Assembly: GCA_040830545.1 (NCBI GenBank)
Contig: JBFOMB010000025.1
Location: forward strand, 1-10,762
Origin: HXMU1420-2 sp040830545
Lineage (GTDB): Bacteria; Pseudomonadota; Alphaproteobacteria; Rhodobacterales; Rhodobacteraceae
Reading direction: 5' to 3'
Length of the DNA: 10,762 bases
The notes under the pieces were generated by a model, which had not been told where the DNA came from, did no database searches, and was given only the letters and a program-made list of their open reading frames with translations. Positions 7,099-10,762 of the stretch are shown here, piece by piece. Each line of letters starts with the position of its first letter. Within the stretch, counting starts at the first letter, position 1. The translations under genes and the position numbers were made by a program.

Positions 7099-8099
7099 GT
7101 TGCCTCTCCTTCCTTGCGGGTGGAGAACAACCCGGCCAGCCCGTCCTTTGCGTAGAACACAAACAGGATCAGCATCGGGCCAAAGACGATGCGCCAATGT
7201 TCCTGAAGTGTGGGCAGGTGGAGTTCGTGGAAGATGACGGGCAGGAATTCCTCCAGCAGCAGGAACAGGGCCGCGCCCAGGATCGGACCATAAAGCCGCC
7301 CGATCCCGCCGAGGATCACCATGATCATCAAATCCCCCGACCGCGTCCAATGCAGCGAATCCGGGCTGATGAATTCCAGTTGGTTGGCATGCAGCGCGCC
7401 CGCCAGCCCGGCGATTGCACCAGCGATGACAAAGGCGGTCAGCTTGTAGCGGTAGACCGGATAGCCCAGCGTCCGCATGCGAGGTTCGTTCTGGCGGCAC
7501 GCCTCCAGCACCATACCGAAACGGGACCGGACCAGCCGGGAAAACAGTGCCACAACAACGACAAGTACCGCGATGCTGACATAGTAGAACGTCGTGTCAT
7601 CGGACAGATCAACGCCCGGCAGGATGTTGCGGCCTGAAAACATCAACAGCCCGTCGTCGCCGCCATAATGTTCCAGCGCCACGAACAGGAAGAACAGCAT
7701 CTGCGCAAAGGCCAGCGTGATCATGATGAAATAGACACCGGTCGTGCGCAGCGACAGCGCGCCAATCACCAGCGCGGCAAAGGCTGACACGATAATCGCC
7801 ACCAGAAACGACATTGGCGCGAAATCCGTGCCGGGCAGGCCAAAGATGGTGGTTTCCTCGAACGCGTGATGGGACAGGATCGCAACCATATAGGCCCCCA
7901 CCCCGAAATAGGCCGCATGACCAAAGCTGACCATGCCGCCATACCCGAGGATGAAATTCAGGCTCATCGCCGCAATACCGTAGATCACGATGCGGGTGGC
8001 AAGGCCGATCAGGAAACCTTCGCCAATCGCCTCCAGTATCTGGGGCACGAACAGCGCCGGGATCAGGCAAAGCACCGGCAGGATCAGCCGTTTGTCCAT
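7095..8099 (-). CDS. HAAT-type ABC transporter permease, LivM-like
   Basis: Integral membrane subunit of the importer, 334 residues. Several hydrophobic segments are visible, including roughly residues 5-22, 29-75 (two or three segments around SLNFILGYGGMVSFGHAAYFGVGAYM, the LivM hallmark), about 94-118, 120-143 and 172-188, plus later ones near 220-235 and 250-300. The VILGGIGRLYGPILGA loop near residues 262-277 is the ATPase-coupling region typical of LivM. The C-terminal tail is charged and cytoplasmic. The gene starts 1 nt after the livH-like stop, with a G-run at 8107-8112 as ribosome binding site, and its stop overlaps the livG-like start. It would pair with the livH-like permease to form the translocation pore. 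Confidence 0.93.
   Translation of the reverse strand: MDKRLILPVLCLIPALFVPQILEAIGEGFLIGLATRIVIYGIAAMSLNFILGYGGMVSFGHAAYFGVGAYMVAILSHHAFEETTIFGLPGTDFAPMSFLVAIIVSAFAALVIGALSLRTTGVYFIMITLAFAQMLFFLFVALEHYGGDDGLLMFSGRNILPGVDLSDDTTFYYVSIAVLVVVVALFSRLVRSRFGMVLEACRQNEPRMRTLGYPVYRYKLTAFVIAGAIAGLAGALHANQLEFISPDSLHWTRSGDLMIMVILGGIGRLYGPILGAALFLLLEEFLPVIFHELHLPTLQEHWRIVFGPMLILFVFYAKDGLAGLFSTRKEGEAT
7103..7110 (-). promoter_or_regulatory. Ribosome binding site fixing the livG-like start
   Basis: On the minus strand this reads AGGAGAGG, inside an AAGGAAGGAGAGG purine tract, 4 nt before the ATG at 7098. It is the best Shine-Dalgarno match in the operon and rules out the 134-codon longer open frame that begins within the permease gene. 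Confidence 0.75.
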
Positions 8100-8100
8100 C

Positions 8101-9024
8101 TCAGTGCCCCCCGGATTGCACGGGGAACAGCCCGCTGGGTTTGAAGATCAGGACAAACGCCATCAGCAGGTAGATGAACATGGAGGACAGGCCGCCCGCG
8201 ACGGTACTGGCCTCGGCCGGGGGCAGAAACAGTTTCATCAGGTCGGGCAGGAACGCGCGGCCAAGGCTGTCGGTCAGTCCGACCAGCAAGGCGCCGATAA
8301 AGGCACCTTTGACCGAGCCGATGCCGCCAATCACGATCACCACAAAGGTCAGAATCAGCAGGTGTTCGCCCATCCCGACCTCGACCGAGACCAGCGGCGC
8401 GGTCATCGCCCCGGCGAGCCCCGCAAAGGCGGCCCCAAAGGCAAAGAGCAGCGTGAACATGAGCGAGATGTCGACGCCCAGCGCGGCCACCATTTCGCGG
8501 TTTGTGGCACCGGCGCGGATCAGCATCCCGGCACGGGTGCGGGAGATGACGTAGTAGAGGATACCCGCCGCGATGATCCCGGTCAGGATGATCACCAGCC
8601 GGTAAACCGGATATTGCAGACCCGGAACAATTTCGACCGAACCGGCCAACGCGGCGGGCATGTCAGCAAACAGCGGCTGGCGGCCAAACACGATGGTGAC
8701 CAATTCGTTGGTGAACAGGATCACGCCAAACGTGGCCAGCACCTGATCCAGATGGTTGCGTTCATAAAGGCGACGAATGATCAACACTTCGAGCAGCAGG
8801 CCCGCAATGGCCGCCGCCGCGACCGCGAACAGAAGTCCCCAAAAGAACGACCCGGTCGCCTGTGTTCCGAACGCGGCTGCAAACGCGCCCACCATGTAAA
8901 GGGACCCGTGCGCCAGGTTGATCACACCCATGATCCCGAAGATCAGTGTCAGCCCGGTCGCAACCAGAAACAAAAAGACACCAAGCTGCAAGCCGCCGAG
9001 TGTCTGCTCGATCAAGAGTAGCAT
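8101..9024 (-). CDS. HAAT-type ABC transporter permease, LivH-like
   Basis: First permease of the importer, 307 residues, almost entirely hydrophobic. The N-terminus reads MLLLIEQTLGGLQLGVFLF and continues into LTLIFGIMGVINLAHGSLYM, the LivH hallmark. Near residues 156-175 the RTRAGMLIRAGATNREMVAALG stretch, then VIVIGGIGSVKGAFIGALLVG near 230-250, match the family's cytoplasmic coupling loop. The ATG at 9024 has only a weak ribosome binding site (GAGCGG, 9033-9038). It lies 60 nt after the binding-protein stop, with a strong hairpin between them. The stop is 1 nt ahead of the livM-like start. Confidence 0.93.
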   Translation of the reverse strand: MLLLIEQTLGGLQLGVFLFLVATGLTLIFGIMGVINLAHGSLYMVGAFAAAFGTQATGSFFWGLLFAVAAAAIAGLLLEVLIIRRLYERNHLDQVLATFGVILFTNELVTIVFGRQPLFADMPAALAGSVEIVPGLQYPVYRLVIILTGIIAAGILYYVISRTRAGMLIRAGATNREMVAALGVDISLMFTLLFAFGAAFAGLAGAMTAPLVSVEVGMGEHLLILTFVVIVIGGIGSVKGAFIGALLVGLTDSLGRAFLPDLMKLFLPPAEASTVAGGLSSMFIYLLMAFVLIFKPSGLFPVQSGGH

Positions 9025-9047
9025 GTAGGAAACCGCTCGTTCGCCGG

Positions 9048-9073
9048 AGGAAAGGGGATCGCTCCCCTTTCCT
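9048..9073 (-). promoter_or_regulatory. Strong intercistronic hairpin between the binding-protein gene and livH
   Basis: A perfect 11-bp inverted repeat, AGGAAAGGGGA (9048-9058) and TCCCCTTTCCT (9063-9073), with a 4-nt loop. In the minus-strand transcript it begins 11 nt after the binding-protein stop and ends 23 nt before the livH-like start. No U-run follows, so it is not a classical full terminator. In known systems such as malE-malF, structures of this kind after a binding-protein gene stabilise the upstream message and lower expression of the membrane genes. That role is inferred here. Confidence 0.75.
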
Positions 9074-9084
9074 GTGAGTTTTGG

Positions 9085-10266
9085 TTACTTCAACTTGCAC
9101 TCTTCGGCGTACGCGTCCTTGTGGTTCGGTGACACCAGCCCGACAGTCTTGTTCACGAAGTTTCCGTCAGCATCCTTTTCCACCACGCGACCATAGTAGT
9201 TGTGGATCGGGTGTTGGTTGGTGTTGAACGCGAATTCGCCCCGGACGGAGTCAAAATTCGCAGCTTTCAGCGCGGCGCGGAACCCGTCCGGGTCATCCTT
9301 GACCTTGCCACCTGTGGCGGCCAGTGCGCTTGCGATCAGTTTTGCCGTGTCATAGCCCTGCGCGGCATAGGTGGTCGGCGCGCGGCCATAGGCCTCCTGA
9401 AAACCGGCGACAAAGGCTTTGTTCGCTTCGTTGTCGAAATCCAGGTTCCAATGTGCGGTGTTGCGCACCCCGACAGCCGAGTCGCCGACAGCGCCCATAA
9501 TCCTCAGGTCCATGCTGGCCTGTGACAACACCAGCGGGATTTCATCCGCCAGACCGGCGGCGGCATATTGCTTGAGGAAATTGATGCCCATCCCGCCCGG
9601 CAGGAAGTGATTGACCATTTCCGGTTTTGCATCGCGGATGCGCGCGATTTCAGCGGCATAGTCGGTCTGGCCCAGCTGGGTATAGACCTCGTCCACGATC
9701 TCGCCGTCAAAGTAGCGTTTGAACCCGGCCAGCGCGTCCTTACCCGCCTGATAGTTGGGGGCCATGATAAACGCGTTCTTGTAGCCCAGATCGTTGGCGT
9801 ATGTGCCTGCAGCCTCGAACAGGGTGTCGTTCTGCCAGGCGACGGCAAAGTAGTTTTCGTGACACTTTTTGCCTGCAAAGGTCGACGGGGCCGAATTCGG
9901 GGTCAGGTAGAACGCTCCAGCTTTCAACGCCGCTGGGGCGACAACAGGCGAGACGTTGGAGAAGATGACGCCGGTGATGATTTCAGCCCCTTCGCGCTCC
10001 AGAAAGCGGTCCACGATCTGTTTGCCATTGCCGGGTTTGCGCCCGTCATCTTCGACGAGGACATTGACAGGGTGCCCGCCCAGTTTGCCGCCCTCTTCCT
10101 GAACAGCCAGCATGAACCCGTCGCGCACGCCTTCGCCCAGATAACCTGCACCGGTAGACAATGTGGTGATCATGCCGATTGTAATCGGCTCTTCGGCCAA
10201 TGCCGTGTTGACGCCTAACGTGGACATAAGCAGACCGGCGGCGGCCCCTATTCTCAGATTCTTCAT
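9085..10266 (-). CDS. Periplasmic substrate-binding protein of a HAAT-type ABC transporter
   Basis: Secreted type I periplasmic binding protein, 393 residues, that captures the substrate and delivers it to the two permeases encoded downstream. A signal peptide is clear: MKNLR basic start, hydrophobic core, and a TALA site with cleavage after Ala24. The mature part begins EEPITIGMITTLSTGAG, the usual first strand and ligand loop of the Peripla_BP_6/LivJ-like family, and covers both lobes to a full-length C-terminus. There are only two cysteines in the whole protein, Cys135 (GKKCHENYF) and Cys390 (EECKLK), possibly a disulfide. The start has a good AGGGAG site (10273-10278) with 6-nt spacing. 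The P450 stop lies 54 nt upstream, and the hairpin at 9048-9073 follows the gene. The family binds amino acids, amides and aromatic acids; the operon partners (P450, hydrolase) favour an aromatic or related organic acid over leucine, but this is inference. Confidence 0.9.
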   Translation of the reverse strand: MKNLRIGAAAGLLMSTLGVNTALAEEPITIGMITTLSTGAGYLGEGVRDGFMLAVQEEGGKLGGHPVNVLVEDDGRKPGNGKQIVDRFLEREGAEIITGVIFSNVSPVVAPAALKAGAFYLTPNSAPSTFAGKKCHENYFAVAWQNDTLFEAAGTYANDLGYKNAFIMAPNYQAGKDALAGFKRYFDGEIVDEVYTQLGQTDYAAEIARIRDAKPEMVNHFLPGGMGINFLKQYAAAGLADEIPLVLSQASMDLRIMGAVGDSAVGVRNTAHWNLDFDNEANKAFVAGFQEAYGRAPTTYAAQGYDTAKLIASALAATGGKVKDDPDGFRAALKAANFDSVRGEFAFNTNQHPIHNYYGRVVEKDADGNFVNKTVGLVSPNHKDAYAEECKLK

Positions 10267-10320
10267 GTGTAACTCCCTAGTGTTGTTTTGCTTTGGACCT
10301 TTGCGGTCACTTCGTTTTGT
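10267..10320 (-). other. A-rich leader between the P450 gene and the binding-protein gene
   Basis: In the minus-strand transcript these 54 nt are strikingly A-rich (AACAAAACG..., CCAAAGCAAAACAAC) and end in the AGGGAG ribosome binding site. Such unstructured A-rich leaders favour high translation, which suits a binding protein needed in excess. I see no convincing -35/-10 pair, so the gene is probably read from the P450 promoter outside the window. Confidence 0.45.
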
Positions 10321-10762
10321 TCAACTGGCCGCAGCATGCACCCGCATCTGCAGAGATTCAAACCCTCGCAGTGTGTTGTTCATTTCGATGACCGGGTCTG
10401 ATGTTTCGAAATGGTCGATTTTCTCCAGCATCGCCTCCAGCAGGGCGGTCATTTCCAGCCGGGCCAGATGCATGCCGCCACAAGTGTGCAGCCCGTAGCC
10501 AAAGGCCAGCTGATCGCGGTTGTTGCGCGTGATGTCGAACCGGTCGGGGTCGTCATAATGCCGTTCGTCGCGGTTGGCGGACCCATAGAGCACGATCAGC
10601 CGGTCGCCTGCCTTCAATTCGACCTCGCCCAAATTGGCGTCTTCGCGCACGTATCGCGAAAAGGACCGGATCGGGGCATCCATCCGCAGGGCTTCGTTTA
10701 TCGCCGCCGGGATCAGCGACGGATCGGCCTTGAGCATGTCCCACTGGCTGCGGTCCAATGAC
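10321..10762 (-). CDS. Cytochrome P450, CYP199-like, C-terminal part (5' end beyond window)
   Basis: The frame is open to the right edge, so only the last 147 or so residues are seen; the TTG at 10758 is not the true start. The K-helix ExxR is present as EALR (codons near 10695-10684), followed by the meander and the heme-binding loop FGYGLHTCGG, whose cysteine codon at 10480-10482 is the heme ligand. The tail, with GSANRDERHYDDPDRFDITR and NNTLRGFESL, matches from memory the CYP199A enzymes of Rhodopseudomonas, which oxidise para-substituted benzoates such as 4-methoxybenzoate. It is a soluble bacterial class I P450 and needs a ferredoxin and reductase, neither of which is in view. It is the most upstream visible gene of the transport operon. 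P450 identity is firm, the CYP199 kinship moderate, the substrate inferred. Confidence 0.93.
   Translation of the reverse strand, partial: SLDRSQWDMLKADPSLIPAAINEALRMDAPIRSFSRYVREDANLGEVELKAGDRLIVLYGSANRDERHYDDPDRFDITRNNRDQLAFGYGLHTCGGMHLARLEMTALLEAMLEKIDHFETSDPVIEMNNTLRGFESLQMRVHAAAS

Noticed and set aside
7099..7500. N-terminal extension of the livG-like frame up to 7500
   Set aside because: It overlaps the permease coding region out of frame, has no recognisable sequence, and the domain start, AGGAGAGG site and ATGA overlap all place the start at 7098.
7990..9021. 343-codon open frame on the plus strand opposite the livH-like gene
   Set aside because: Low-complexity Gln/Arg/Gly/His/Asp-rich product typical of the antisense of a hydrophobic membrane protein gene; no ribosome binding site or domain.
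10296..10308. GACC/GGTC mini-hairpin in the P450 to binding-protein gap
   Set aside because: A 4-bp stem with a 5-nt loop is expected by chance.

Overview
The window looks like chromosomal DNA from an alphaproteobacterium, most probably a marine Rhodobacteraceae (Roseobacter-type) member. The reasons are the GC-rich coding sequence, the phnA/phnY-type phosphonate genes, a CYP199-like P450 beside a branched-chain-amino-acid-type (HAAT) ABC transporter, and a CCCCGGG...CCCGGGG palindrome of a kind I remember from intergenic regions of this class. The taxonomic call is inference; there is no rRNA or other marker gene here.

Layout. (1) Positions 1-3711, plus strand: a phosphonate-catabolism cluster. 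It holds the 3' part of an iron-containing alcohol dehydrogenase of the phosphonate-associated type, then phosphonoacetate hydrolase (phnA), then phosphonoacetaldehyde dehydrogenase (phnY), the last two joined by an ATGA overlap. (2) Positions 3712-4156: a 445-nt gap with a strong GC-rich palindrome just after phnY, no convincing gene, and a possible operator ahead of the next gene. (3) Positions 4157-4750, plus strand: a TetR-family regulator with a GTG start. (4) Positions 4778-10762, minus strand: one tightly packed operon read from right to left. It begins off the right edge with a cytochrome P450 (only the C-terminal part is visible), followed by a periplasmic substrate-binding protein, two permeases (livH- and livM-like), two ATPases (livG- and livF-like), and an alpha/beta hydrolase related to arylformamidases and carboxylesterases. 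The TetR gene converges on the end of this operon.

How the genes fit together. In the phosphonate cluster the dehydrogenase PhnY makes phosphonoacetate from phosphonoacetaldehyde, and PhnA splits phosphonoacetate into acetate and phosphate. The iron-type dehydrogenase probably interconverts phosphonoacetaldehyde and 2-hydroxyethylphosphonate, so the set could form a route for using 2-hydroxyethylphosphonate as a phosphorus and carbon source. A PhnW-type transaminase may lie outside the window. In the minus-strand operon the HAAT transporter is co-transcribed with a P450 whose tail resembles CYP199 (para-substituted benzoate oxidation) and with a cytoplasmic esterase/amidase-like enzyme. The most economical reading is an uptake-and-oxidation module for a small organic compound, plausibly an aromatic acid or its ester/amide, rather than a true amino-acid transporter. 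A strong 11-bp hairpin between the binding-protein gene and livH probably sets the excess of binding protein over membrane components.
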